Of a DNA stretch of 64,000 nucleotides, positions 1 to 11,537 are shown one piece after another. Origin of the DNA: Adiantum capillus-veneris. Lineage: Eukaryota > Streptophyta > Polypodiopsida > Polypodiales > Pteridaceae. The notes beneath the pieces are model-generated. The model did no database searches. It saw only the letters and a program-made list of their open reading frames with translations, and had not been told where the DNA came from. The position numbers and the translations under genes were made by a program. The first letter of the stretch is position 1. Every line of letters starts with the position of its first letter. Where the stretch lies: NCBI GenBank assembly GCA_014529385.2, contig CM043959.1:7478026-7542025 (forward strand), in the 5' to 3' direction.

Positions 1-187
1 TGATCCATTAGAAAGTGTCTCAAATTGCACGAGAACCCATTATCCACCCACATTAGACTCTAGGCCTTCGGTTGTAACAAAAGGTAGTGCAACTCAAGAC
101 CCTCATATCACATCTCATGATTCTTCTTCTGACTACGACATCATGGAGAGATATCCTACGTGAAACCTTTAAATTTCAAGTCAAGAC

Positions 188-2450
188 ATGCATGCCTTTG
201 CCCCAAGGAACACCTCTAGCATGTTTAGCCGCTTAAAAGAGACCTTTAGTCGAGCCACCCGTTCAGAGTCCACAACTAGTGAAGTGAATGAGGACAATGG
301 AGATGTAGATTTTCCTTTCAATTCCCATGTAGAACCTGTACTCCCAAAGGGTGCCCATGTTGACATCCTACCTACTCTGTTCATTAAAGACCCTACTGAG
401 CCATCACCCCCTTAGGTTCTACTACCCGATGGTAGGAGTCTTACCAAAGTACAAGAGATCAAACGATATATGCAAGCAATGAGGGAGAGGGAAATTGAGA
501 ATCTAAAAATGCTAGAACAAATCCAAGCCATGAAAGCAAATACCCCTATGACAACAACCTTGCCAGCCGAGAAATTGGGTGCTCCCAAGATAGCAGAGAG
601 TCAAGCGATGAGGAACAAAAATGCTTTCACTTCAAGGGGAGCCTCCAACATGCCAAGCTTAGAGGAGAATATATTTCTCATAGAAAATTGGGAGTATGAC
701 CTATAAACTGAGACATTGACTGACTTGTACATATGCTACACATCACCCATGGGGTGGCTAGAGGTGGTACTATCCATGTTTGGGACCACAAGTTTAGAGG
801 AGCAACAACGAATGATCTATGATGTTATCCATGGTGTGATCCATGTCATCCAGGGAATTAACATTCCTTCAATGGGTCCTATGAGATTCTTGGATACGAG
901 AAAGTCCAAATGACCAATCCTATCACAAATGAAGATTCCCTTAGTGAGTCCCATTGATGCTTCATATGTTGTTTCACATGGAGTCTTAATTCTCTGTTTC
1001 CACAAGCAATAGTTTCACATTCCCTAATTTAGCTCATTGTTTCCTCAAAGAATCTACAGGTTCTATGCCGGTCTCACCAAAAAGTACATGTTGGACCTCA
1101 TTCGTGAGTAAAGCACGGTTACATACTATCACAATGCTCACAACAATACCTACAAGTGTACATCAATCATATGTACATATGGCCCTCATACCCATGTCGC
1201 TCCCACACCCAGGATTGTTTTGACAGCCTACACTCCACAACCACCCTATCCGAGTACTCATTCTAGTGCGGCCATACCAGCTAACATTAACATGTCATGT
1301 CCTATGTCTGCTATTCCTAGGGCCAAACATATGAACTTTGGGCCACCACATGGCACAACAGCGTACCCAACTTGGGACCCAAGGATCACACAAATGCCAA
1401 AATCGATGCCAATCCCCATTTCACATGCAGTCCCAAGAGCACTTGTCCCCACTATACGTGCTCAGTTGGGTGACTTGGCAACATTTTCTCAAGCTATTGG
1501 TCAATCTATTGCCGAAAATATGTGTAACATGCCTGATAAACAGCATAGAAGTAAGGTAGTACAAGTGGCCAAGCTCACACAAAAATACAGTGGGGACGGG
1601 GATGTTAGAAAGCATATTTAGTTATTTGAGCACGTATGTGATTCCCTAGAAGAGCAGAATGAATAGCATAAATGCAAATCTTCAAGCTAGACTCTAAGTG
1701 GGAAGAAAGGAGACTGGTATAGAACCCTAAAAAATGAAGAGCGCATAAACTATCCTCCTCTTAGGAGACTATTCTTGAAAGAGTACATACGAGAGGGAGG
1801 GCTTTGGGGTGTAGCATCTTAGCTCCAAAAATCCCAATGAGAGGAAGGGGAGTCAGTGAGAGACTTTATTAGTTTCTTGAAGAATTTGAATTCTTTTTGT
1901 AATCCAAATGATCACTTCAATAATAACCAATTGCTCCACACATTCATTAGGGGACTATGACATGAGGATATCTATAATGGCCTAGTCATTAAAGGTATCA
2001 CCACTTGGGAAGCAGCCATCACCAATGCAATCCAATTGGAGGACAATTTAATGATTCAAGGAGAAAGAGTGTTCGTTGAGCCTAAATCTACTAGCTTGCA
2101 AGCATCCGGGCTAAGGCAATGACCATAAAGCCTATTGTTAAAGAGACAAAGATATATGAGGTGACTTTAGCAGTTCTCACCAAGGTCATTCAAGAAAGTT
2201 TTAGAGATAAGCGTGCCTCACAAAACAACCATATGTATCCAATAAGGGAACAACAATGGTGCTCAATTTTCTTTGGTCCACATAGCACTATTGAATGCCC
2301 TAAATTTAGAGTAAAATTCAACGGGAATTGCAATGCATGTGGTAGGTACGGTCACCAAGCTAAGGATTGTATAATGTTCAAACGTGTGATGGCGAATAGA
2401 CCACCCTTGGTCTGAACAGATTCACCTCAAGTTCCTGCATTGATGCATGT
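188..2450 (+). pseudogene. Ty3/gypsy-type gag remnant (element 1)
   Basis: Broken gag of an LTR retrotransposon, the protein that packages element RNA in cytoplasmic particles. Coding pieces run from 188 to about 2415 in shifting frames with several stops. A hydrophilic N-terminal part with an alpha-helical stretch rich in E, M and K is at 470-706. A Pro-rich stretch follows at 1220-1550. A gag-like core of about 180 residues is recoverable around 1560-2100. The end carries a clean CCHC zinc knuckle at about 2335-2372, CNACGRYGHQAKDC, preceded by a decayed knuckle-like PHSTIECP. No protease or reverse transcriptase follows: recognisable coding ends near 2690, where the palindrome array begins. 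The gag assignment rests on the zinc knuckle and the general layout. The precise lineage is not determined. Confidence 0.7.
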
Positions 2451-2861
2451 CCCACCTGTTGAACAACTATCACAACACATGGTTCCTAGATCTCAAAATG
2501 TTGCTCAAGGTACACGCTACCATCTCCAGTGTGCACGCCGCACATCCAAGAGTCACCCCTGTGAATCATATGTGAGCCATCTAGTACTTGTTTGGAAGGC
2601 TCTGAGGAAGAAATAGATCCTACTATTGCCTATGGGATGGATGCACTTGAAGAGAGTCCACAATACTACAACATCTTTTGTAAAGGCCCATAGAATGTGG
2701 ATCACCAAACTGACCAAAAACTTGGTAAAAACTGAAATTTTTACTGATTGTCAAGAACTTGAGTGTAAATATTCAAACTCAGTGAAACTTGACTCATAGG
2801 CTTATATTGAAGAGTTAAACAAGTGTACATGCTCAGTTGACCAAAAAGATGTAAAATTTAC

Positions 2862-2893
2862 CAAAAGTAAATAATCGTGATTATTTACTTTTG
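2862..2893. repeat. Palindrome copy 1 (32 bp)
   Basis: A 32-bp inverted repeat with no spacer. Arms run outward to CAAAAG/CTTTTG. The only mismatch is at the centre, where TCGTGA replaces a self-complementary TCGCGA. Confidence 0.9.
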
Positions 2894-3159
2894 TCCCATT
2901 TTTCAACTTTTTTGACCAAATCAACATACCACTAATTTTATCATAATATATTAAGCCCACAAATCAAATTTGGTAAGAATTGAATCATTGGAGTGAAAAT
3001 TGTGGCCAAAATTGCAAGGTCAGTCTGTAGACACAAAACTGTTGACCATTTGAACAGGAATTATCTAAACTTGATGAAACTGGGCTAGGGAGCTTAAGTT
3101 GAGCTGCTTAACTAGTTTGTGTCAATATTGGGGTAAAAAACTGCATAAAAATAGCAAGA

Positions 3160-3181
3160 GTAAATAATCGCGATTATTTAC
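3160..3181. repeat. Palindrome copy 2 (perfect, 22 bp)
   Basis: Perfect 22-bp palindrome, core AATAATCGCGATTATT flanked by GTA and TAC. It is the intact form from which the other copies differ by one or two bases. Confidence 0.92.
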
Positions 3182-3404
3182 ATCTACTACAAAATTGGAT
3201 ATTTTTGCACATTTGAATATACCACAAGGTCAAGCATATCAAGTAGACCACACAAATCAATTTGGTGAAATTTGGATTACAAAAGTGAGACTTAAGCCAG
3301 ATTCTCAAAAATTGAGTCTGCGGACACGAAACCGGTTTGATAACTTGAACAAATTTTGCTCAAACTCGATGAAACTTGTCCAAAGTTGAGTACTTGGCAG
3401 AGAA

Positions 3405-3430
3405 AAGTAAATAACCACGATTATTTACTT
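3405..3430. repeat. Palindrome copy 3 (26 bp)
   Basis: A 26-bp near-palindrome, arms AAGTAAATAA and TTATTTACTT. The centre reads CCACGA instead of TCGCGA. Confidence 0.88.
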
Positions 3431-3806
3431 CTGATACACAAAGACGGACTTTTTTATTTTTGAGCTTGTACAGTGTTAGACCAACATAATACAAGGCCAC
3501 CAGGAAATTTTGGGTTCAATCGGATCCAACTTAGTACATGTTCACTCAGTTTCCAGTTTTGCATATTAGTCCTTTAATTTTTTGTAAAAGTAGAATTTGT
3601 AATTCTCAATTGCTGACTCACTTATCTCAATTTGAAGTGATACACATGGACCAGCCACAATAATTAGAAAAATTTTCACAGTCTTTGTGAAAGAATAGCT
3701 AACTTGATTAAAACTGATACATGAACCAGGTTGCAGACAAGGAATTGAAAGCTTGACAGAAGTTGCAATCAAGTCAAGTGAAATAAAGTGATAACAAGTC
3801 AATCCG

Positions 3807-6219
3807 ATGGTAAGTACTCTATCCAGGGCTTCACAAGTCTATATGAACCTTAGATCTGGTTGTAATCTAGCAAATCAAGGCATATTTGGAGAGATCGCTA
3901 GTAGAGTATCCACGAAAGAGAGTGTGAATCAAGGCGATCACTTGAACACTATCTTTGAAGAAGTCTCATACAATTTTTCAGAATCAACATCTGAAATGTC
4001 TTCCTATTCGACTCATTTACGAACCTTAATGACACTACAATATAAGCACATACTCACCTTTTATAAGACATAGAGTTTGAAGAGGAAATCCGGGCAACAA
4101 ACAAGGAAAAACGTACATGGATAAAAACAAAACTCAGTATTTACAAGTTGAAAACCCTGATGTGATAGACAAATGGGGGTTAGAAGTAAATACCATAATT
4201 CTAGATATGGCAGCAAAAGAAGGACCACCAATTTAGAATTTGAGGGATACGACCAAGTTGATTTGAAGCCCTTGAAACGGCTTAGCACGGATAATCCCAG
4301 GATTGGAGTCTATTGTTGGGAGGATAGAAACGTCAAAGATCTTCTATGGACTTCTCATGCCAAATCAAGACAATTAACACTCATGAAGATCATCTATATC
4401 TTCAAAATCAAATACAAAGATAGTACATTAGATCTACCAACCTACCTATTTAGGGATTGTTATAACAATAATTTTGTTATGATGAGTCCTGAAGAGGTGG
4501 AACAAATCAAATACCAAGGGTACTCCATTAGAGATTGGATATTGGGCCAAGGACCAAAAACTATTCCAAGAGATGAACTCGGAGAGAGATCTTTTGAGAG
4601 TAATGATAAAAAACCAAAAACTACCTCATCACAAAGAAAACCGGGTGACACTAAAGCCATTCCAGGGCTACATGAGTCACTATTTCCAACATATTGGTTT
4701 GAAGGACTCGGAACAAGACCAACTACCAGGAGACCAAGAGTTGAACCAAATAGAGGTGTTAGACCAGCTAATTTTCAAAAATGAATCAGAAAATATAGTG
4801 GATCTGGGGATCCATATGACCACTTAGCAAGCTTTAAACAAGTGCTAAGAGCTAAACCCATATTTGATTTCCATACTCAATTTGAGGGATTTGGAATGAC
4901 ATTATAAGAAAAAGCACCGACATGGTTTCCAAAAATTCCACCAAGGTCAATCATGGACTTAAATACATTAGCTCAAGGATTTGTAGCTGCATGTTCCAAA
5001 ACGGAGATCAAACATAATACTGTGGCTCATATCTATAGCTTCAAACAGAAACAAGGTGAGTCTGTTAGGGATTGTGCAGCTAGAATGAAACAATACATTG
5101 CAGGATGCCCAGAACTAGAAATACCTGCAGAAGAAAGATTAGTATCATTGTTTCTAGAGGGACTGCTAAACAAAGAACTTCATGCTATATTTTATACCAA
5201 GAAACATATGACCCTAGATGAGTGCATGTCAGATGCTATTGACTTAGGGGACAAAATTGTGATATTTTTAATGAAGAAGATGTCCCTAAGGATAATCAAA
5301 GTGAGAAAACAACATCCACCAAACTAGCACAAGTGGGAACGGCTATTACAGCACTGCTTACAGCCATAGAAGACATAATCAAAAGGATAAATGAAATGAT
5401 AAATAACATGAAAAAAGCACCTATGAGGGGACCAAGCCAAAGGATACCTCAATAGGGCAACCAATTAGGCCGCAAAAATGGTGTGCAATCGAAGGTAAAT
5501 GGACCAACCATGACACCAATGAGTGCTATTGTCGAGCGAAGTATGATGGGAATGCTCATTACATGCCTATGAGGCCACCAAGACAACCCATGTACAAATA
5601 TGATCCTAATATGGCCCCAGCTCAAAGACCACCAATGGGTATGGAAAGACCTCAACCTGTGTTGGATCAACAACCTTCATATCCTATACATAATGTAGTA
5701 CCTGTAAAGTACATGCATTCAGAGGGAGTCATAGATGAACAAGCACTAGTGCCTATTACACCCTACGTTGAGCCTAGTCCATCTACATTAATGGTAGAAG
5801 GAGATTGGTATAGTTCACATCCACCACCAATGGAAGAACATGTGACTTATACTACACCAGAACTTGCACCGATGTACTATGTAGCTAATCAAGGTGCTAG
5901 ACCTCCGATGGTAAAACTCATGATTAAGCCAAGAACTGGGAACTGTCATAACTGTGGTGTAGATGATCATTGGAAGAATGAATTCCCAAAGCCAGGCAAG
6001 AACATTAAGCCAATTGACATTTTTTGTATGCAATGTTGCAAAAAGGGAGGACACTTCCCTAAAGATTGTCCGAAAAATCCTCTAAACAAGGGTAAAATAT
6101 TAGTGAGCATAGTCCAAGTGATACCTAGTAGCTCATCCGAGAGTGAACCTATTGTTCCAGTCAAGGTAATCACCAGAGCCCAGGCTAAGAAAAAGAAACA
6201 TAACTCCTCTGATGATTAA
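3807..6219 (+). pseudogene. Ty3/gypsy gag (element 2), decayed
   Basis: Gag of a second LTR retrotransposon. An N-terminal piece (3807-4073) and a 203-residue open piece (4173-4784) lead into the gag core. The core runs from about 4790 to 5300 and includes KYSGSGDPYDHLASFKQ and, in 4953-5327, FKQKQGESVRDCAARMKQY. That is the usual layout of the plant retrotransposon gag domain: capsid helices, then the ESVRDxxxR region. The last piece (5563-6219) is Pro/Met-rich and ends with two zinc-knuckle positions. The first, CHNCGVDDHWKNEF, has lost its final Cys. The second, CMQCCKKGGHFPKDC, keeps its Cys and His but with five residues before the His. Frameshifts and stops separate the pieces, so no functional gag is expected. 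Confidence 0.75.
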
Positions 6220-6276
6220 GAAAATACTAAAATTTCCTCTCAAAAGACCAAGAGAAGCAAAAGCAAAAGGTATGAG

Positions 6277-7135
6277 ATGAGAAAACAAAAACAAAGGGCA
6301 AAAATTGAGGAGAAAGCAAAGCAATTATTTCAGGAAAAAGTGGAAGAAATTGGAAGTGAAATCAAGGAAACCATCGTGAAATCTGGAGGGTCAATTTTGG
6401 TAGGCAAAATTTTTGAGCCAATCAATGTAGCCTTGGAAGCTTACCAAGCAGGACTTAAAGCATGCCAAAACATGAAAAACAAATGGAAAAACTATCCTTC
6501 TCCAGATATGGAAACAGCTAAGCTTGAAGCTTATCAAAATCTTGTAAGAATTACTCAAGAGATGCTGGAAAGGCAAAAACCCAAGCTCGAGAGTATGGCA
6601 AAACCTGAGGATGTTGTGGTAGGAACCAGTAAAGAGAAATCCAAAGTGGTGGTAGAACGTCACCTTGAAACAAAAAAGACAGAACTCATAGTGCCTGATA
6701 GTGAAGATGCCTTAGATGAATTTCCGTTCATAGAAGAAGACTGAATAGGACACTTATGGAAAAAAGTTAGAGAGATTAATGATGGGAGCCTAACTCTGAA
6801 GTCAGCTCCTATAGAGGAAGTTTGGTTAGACAATTTACCTCCTGATATGTATATGGATGTACAATCCTTGTATGGGGATTGTGGCTTTGAAGCTTCAGGA
6901 ATGTCTAGACCAATGACACTGAAAACACTATCCTCGTACTTGGAAGATAATGAAGATGAATCCATAGTGTGTTAAACCACTCAGATAAAAATAGCGGAAC
7001 AGACCCTAGAGGTAGACAACATCCATTCAATCATGTCTATACCCATCCAATGCACTCTTACTTTAGGAGAACTGTTAAAAATTAGACCATACCTATGGAA
7101 TGATCTACAAAAAACTCTAGAGAAGATGGGGATAC
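6277..7135 (+). pseudogene. Gag-protease linker of element 2
   Basis: A 155-residue open stretch (6277-6744) rich in Lys and Glu, predicted to be helical, followed after one stop by about 130 more codons to roughly 7130. The second part contains IQCTLTLGELLKIRPYLW, a conserved-looking segment just before the protease domain. It continues the element 2 polyprotein, with interruptions at about 6744 and 6975. No enzymatic motif is visible here. Its role is probably structural, but that is inference from position. Confidence 0.6.
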
Positions 7136-8240
7136 GTGAAAAATTTGAGAAAATTGAAACAAGAATTGGATAACAAAGAGATTAGATCCGTTCCAGTGAA
7201 TAAAGTCGGAGAATACTACGAAGGGAAGGAAGGAAACACAACCCTTCTAGTTACATATAATGATACAGAAAACATGGCAATATTGGATAGTGGGGCAGGC
7301 ATAGCCATAGCCATAGCCATGAAAGTAGTATGGGAATCATGGGGACAACCAGCCATTAGACAAACTCGAATGAAATTGCAATTGGCTGATGGACACATCG
7401 AAAGATCCTTAGAACTTCTTGAAAAAGTGATAGCTAATTTTTGTGGAATTGATTACCAACATACTTTTGCAATAGTGGACTTTGGAAAGAAACTCCATTA
7501 TGAATCATTTTGGGAATACCTTTCAAGCGACAAGTACAACTTATCGAGGATTGGGGAAATAATTATATGTACTTAAAGCAAGTGGGATCAATAACCAGAG
7601 TTGATCTAAAAGATCACACTTATAGAGATGTCATGAAAACACTCATACAAGAATTTGACTCAATCTCGTCGGCTGAGACTAAGCTTACATCTTGGTTGAG
7701 CAAAGACACACCTATGTGGATGTGCACAGCCTATGAAAACGAGATCTTAAAACAAGAAGAATGTATCTTAGAAAGGATTGCACAGATGAAGCTTATGTAT
7801 CTGAACCCTTTTCAGAGAATTTGTTTGAGCCATTTGCGTGGACTCAAATTTTAGCAACAATGGATGTATGTGTAAATACGTCTATGCCTACGCAATTCTG
7901 CAATGAGGACGGCTATTCCATAAGTCCCATACAAATGATCTCAACCCTTCACATTGAAGAAACAATTCAAGAATCCAAGGACTTAATGAAAGCTCAACAA
8001 GTCTTTTTAGACCTCTATTATGATGCAACAGACGAGTTAGAAGAACACTCAGCTACCTCAAATGATTCGGGGTCAGAAAAAGAACATGTGAGAGCTAAAC
8101 TACTCATGAAAGGAAGGGAGGAAAAGTTTTTGGACTTTCCAAACCAGAAAAGAAGAAGACAAAAATGTATAAGAGAAAAAGAGACACGAGAAACTCAAAA
8201 GCTAGACCTATGCCATCAGTCTATAGTAGAACACAATTTC
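7136..8240 (+). pseudogene. Retropepsin-like protease region of element 2
   Basis: Aspartic-protease region that would cleave the Gag-Pol polyprotein. The active-site motif is AILDSGAGIAIAIA at about 7275-7316, with the D-S-G form of the catalytic triplet. The second half carries HTFAIVDFGKK, the beta-strand that precedes the flap-end ILG motif of these enzymes, but the ILG-like residues are lost at a frameshift near 7500-7560. Sequence continues in other frames at 7510-7854 and 7761-8243 as an acidic linker to the reverse transcriptase. A tandem ATAGCC hexamer at about 7300-7319 expands the segment after the active site to alternating Ile-Ala, which may disrupt the fold. Frameshifts make it non-functional. 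Confidence 0.75.
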
Positions 8241-8325
8241 TGATACAAATAGATGCACATGATTGCGTCAAAGAAAAAATCACTGGTAGATATCCTTTAA
8301 ACAAAAAGCAAGAATATCAAAAACA

Positions 8326-9512
8326 TTGAGAAAAATGAGAAAGGAAACTCAAGAAAAACCTAAATACCAGGACAAGGATTCAACCATGACACAAGTTGAA
8401 CGGAGAAAGAAGTATCAAGACTTGAAGAAAGGTCTAAAGAAGATATATATAACTGAAACGGAAACCACCGAGGAGGAAGGTAAATATGTAATGAGTGTTC
8501 CATCCCATTACAAGAAATATTTTCTCCAAGACCAAAAAATCATAGTCGAACAACCTGTCAGGGAACTACAAAAACAGGGTGAGTCCTACGAAGGACCTGA
8601 AAACAAAAATAATAGATCTAGCCGAACCAGGAGAAGAGCCTAGACCTGCCTACATTGCAAACAACCTGACAAAAGAAGAAGAAGAGCTTTTGGTAACCTT
8701 ACTAAAAAAATACTGATAAATCTTTGCTTGGTCTTATACGAATCTCAATGGTGTTGATCCAGAAATCTATCAACATACCATACCTATGAGAGATGATGCA
8801 AAACCAAGCAGATAGAGGCCATATAGTTATAATGAAACATTTTCCAAAAAGATCAAAGAAGAGATTAAAAACCTAAAGGAGGCCGAATTCATTTATGAAA
8901 TTGAACACATGGATTGGGTGTCTCCAATTGTGGTAGTATCCAAGAAAAATGGAAAATTAAGGGTGTGTGTCAATCTCAAGAAAGTGAATGCAGCTACCAT
9001 TAGAGACAACTTTCCTCTTCCAATCACTCAGTATGTTTTAGAACGAGTTGCAGGAAAATAAGCTTACAGCTTTTTAGATGGCTTTTGGGGATACAATCAG
9101 CTTTTGGTTGACCCCAAAGATCAGCATAAATAGCCTTTGCAATTGAATGGGGTATTTTTGACTATCGGGTTATGTCTTTTGGGTTAACTAATGCTCCTGC
9201 CACCTTTCAAAGATTGATGTGCCATGCTTTTAAAGAATACCTTTGAAATTTCCTGGAAGTATATATGGATTATTTATGTGTCTATTCATCAATCCGGGCT
9301 GATCATTTTGAACAACTCAAAAAGGTATTCGAAAAATGTAGACTTTATAGGATTTGTTTAAATCCTGAAAACGTGCACATTCATGGGCAGACAAGGAAAA
9401 TTTCTTCGACATATATTATCTAAACATGGCATAACTATGTTATTACTGGTTTGCCTAGATCAACAATAGTCAAAGGGGTTCAAGCCTTCGTGGGACATTG
9501 TGGATATTAAAT
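8326..9512 (+). pseudogene. Ty3/gypsy reverse transcriptase (element 2), truncated
   Basis: Decayed reverse transcriptase domain. After a Lys-rich linker (8326-8643), fingers and palm motifs are readable across stops. These include WVSPIVVVSKKNGKLRVCVN at about 8918-8977, the NFPLPIT segment near 9010, SFLDGFWGYNQLLVDPKDQ near 9070-9125 (motif A, with the catalytic Asp in FLDG), and VYMDYLCVYSS near 9256-9290. The last is the YMDD-type motif C with the second Asp replaced by Tyr. RADHFEQLKKVFEKCRLY and LNPENVHIHG follow. A trace of the post-palm VKGVQAFVGHCGYY is at 9468-9510. RNase H and integrase are absent: recognisable sequence stops at about 9512. The motif C change and in-frame stops show it is dead. 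Confidence 0.82.
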
Positions 9513-10620
9513 TGTCTTTTTTGGTTATTTTCATCATTTTTCTTGATATTGAGACTTAAAAAATGAAGAAATCCACCAAAAAATAATAAAGCAACGTTTC
9601 TCAATGGATTTTCCTAATTATTGATTTTTCACTTTGCTTTTTTAGTGCATTTTTATTATTTTCTTTGATTTTTTTAATAAACAAGTCAAAAATTAAAAAT
9701 AAATAGCAAATGAGCTCAGATGGAGAAATTGAAGATACGTTGATGATTAGAAAGACAAGGTAGACCGGCACAAAAAATTTCAATCGAATTGACAAATGGA
9801 AGCGGGGCTGCCAAGGCCTAAATTAGGCTGCCAAGGCCTGCTTTCGCAAATTCTTACAGAATGAGCTACCAGAATCCAATTGAAGGAATTTTTGAGTCTA
9901 ACATAGATTTCACGGTCTAGTAGGACTAATAGGGGACTTTGGGGAAAAATAGTTTGGGAAGTCCGAGTATAGATATCCAAGGCCGGTAGCCCAAAATCAC
10001 CTCATTTCCACTAGTCGCTCTTGTAGGAGAGAGCTCTCAACCTTCTTTGCGCGCGATTTTCGGAGTCCACAATCGTCCTTTTACAGCCATCTCACACGAG
10101 ACATGAGGGTAAGTTCTAAGCTTATCAATGAGCAATTCTATAATGCCAGGTAGCAAGTCTAAATACCCTAGAAACCCAGCAATGCACACGACCCAAAATT
10201 GACCATAGCGGCCTGTCAGCTCAACCAAATTGGACGAGACTTGAATTGTAGCATGCCCCTATATAATAAAACACTTCTATATCACTAGGTGACCATTCGG
10301 AAAGGGTCGAGGGGGTCCCAAGTAGAAAATCTAGGTTTTTGTCAGATGCCAGAATTGGATTCTGACTCCACAGACAACTTATAGACTGGGTCTATACACA
10401 ATGTACATGGATGGTTTCATGAAAACAGTCAAGGTAAGCTCTCGAAAAGCAAAGAAAATATCAAAGGCTACAAAGCCTCAAATTTGATATATGAAGTCAT
10501 ATTGGCTTCAAATGGGCCAAAACTGGATGGGTAGCATCAGAACTATGTAGAGGACAAGCCCATAGCTTCAAAAGTGACAAACCAACTCCACGGGCCATCT
10601 AGTCACAAAAATTGGTGATT
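9513..10620. other. AT-rich intergenic stretch, no gene seen
   Basis: Follows the truncated reverse transcriptase. I see only short shadow ORFs. One small direct repeat, GGCTGCCAAGGCCT, occurs twice at about 9808 and 9828. No LTR boundary, primer site or conserved domain was recognised. Confidence 0.5.
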
Positions 10621-10753
10621 TCAGAGTCAACAGATGCATGAAGTGATGCCGACACAACAAAACTTTACCAAATTCAATTTAAGACTTGTTTTAGATGTAT
10701 TGAATATGTGTAGGTTATCAAATTGTCAAGTCTTGCAAAAAAATTTGAGTGCT

Positions 10754-10775
10754 GTAAATAATCACGATTATTTAT
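10754..10775. repeat. Palindrome copy 4
   Basis: 22-bp near-palindrome, core AATAATCACGATTATT, with one outer mismatch at the right end (TAT instead of TAC). Confidence 0.85.
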
Positions 10776-11034
10776 TTTTGTGCTTTTTTGGCTTGAAAAT
10801 GATCTCTTCACTTCACCTATCACTTGTACACATCTATTACATGCCACATTTGAAGTATGAGCCAAAATGATCAAGAAAAACTTGGAAATTGTCAAAAAAA
10901 CACACCAAAGTCTTTTCAATCCAATTTTTGAGTTATATGTCACATTTTTTTATCCAAATCACCCCATATCTCATACACAGACTCTACATCATGCCTAGAG
11001 CCAAGTTTCAACAAAAATGTACATTTTGATGAAA

Positions 11035-11060
11035 AAGTTAATAATCACGATTATTTACTT
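11035..11060. repeat. Palindrome copy 5
   Basis: 26-bp near-palindrome, core AATAATCACGATTATT. The left arm has GTTAAT in place of GTAAAT. Confidence 0.85.
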
Positions 11061-11329
11061 TCTTGCCAAAATGGATCAAATCTGCAACTTTGACCTTATG
11101 GAACCAAAGGATATAATGCCCCAAGTCCACTGACCAGGTTTGAGCAAGTTTGGATCTCAAAAACTAAAAATCTTAGTATATCTACTATTTCAGAGAGTGA
11201 AAGCCTAAATCTAACACCATTTCCATCCAGTGCACTCAATTGAGCCCACACTTCACTTAGAGCACCTAAATGCCATATGTTTCAAGCTTATGATATCAAA
11301 AACACAAAAAAATGGAAAAAAACCCAACT

Positions 11330-11351
11330 GTAAATAATCGCGATTATTTAC
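11330..11351. repeat. Palindrome copy 6 (perfect)
   Basis: Perfect 22-bp palindrome identical to copy 2 at 3160, although the surrounding sequence is very different. Confidence 0.92.
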
Positions 11352-11537
11352 TTTTGTTGCAATTTTTGCTTGAGCTGTATGATTTTGATCTCTATAGGTT
11401 TTTATGCATCTATGCATGCTCCAAAATTGATTTGAAGCAAAATGGACATTATTTGTCAACAATTCATACTTAGGGCATTTCAGAGCAGAATTTGCAGAAT
11501 TTTATAACTTTGGCATTGTATTCCCTTAACAAGAGCA

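Larger units (their letters stand above)
2700..3550. repeat. Tandem repeat array 1 with palindromic core
   Basis: Diverged tandem repeat whose units each contain a near-perfect AT-rich palindrome centred on TCGCGA or a derivative. Palindrome centres are near 2877, 3170 and 3417, so unit length is about 250-293 bp. Sequence between palindromes is also related: unit 1 and unit 2 both contain CACAAATCAA followed by TTTGGT, then a GTCTGTAGACAC / GTCTGCGGACAC segment, then TCGATGAAACT-like text. These flanks have drifted much more than the palindromes. No coding potential. The array separates the element 1 gag from the element 2 gag, so it may be part of a decayed LTR or leader, but no LTR boundary or primer site was found. 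Confidence 0.75.
10620..11500. repeat. Tandem repeat array 2 with palindromic core
   Basis: Second region with the same palindrome as 2.7-3.5 kb. Centres are near 10764, 11047 and 11340, spaced 283 and 293 bp. Sequence between the palindromes is non-coding and more diverged than in array 1, so the regular spacing and the palindrome are the main evidence that this is the same repeat. It lies immediately upstream of the coiled-coil ORF that begins at 11538, as array 1 lies immediately upstream of the gag beginning at 3807. The shared placement suggests a leader or LTR function in related elements. Confidence 0.7.
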
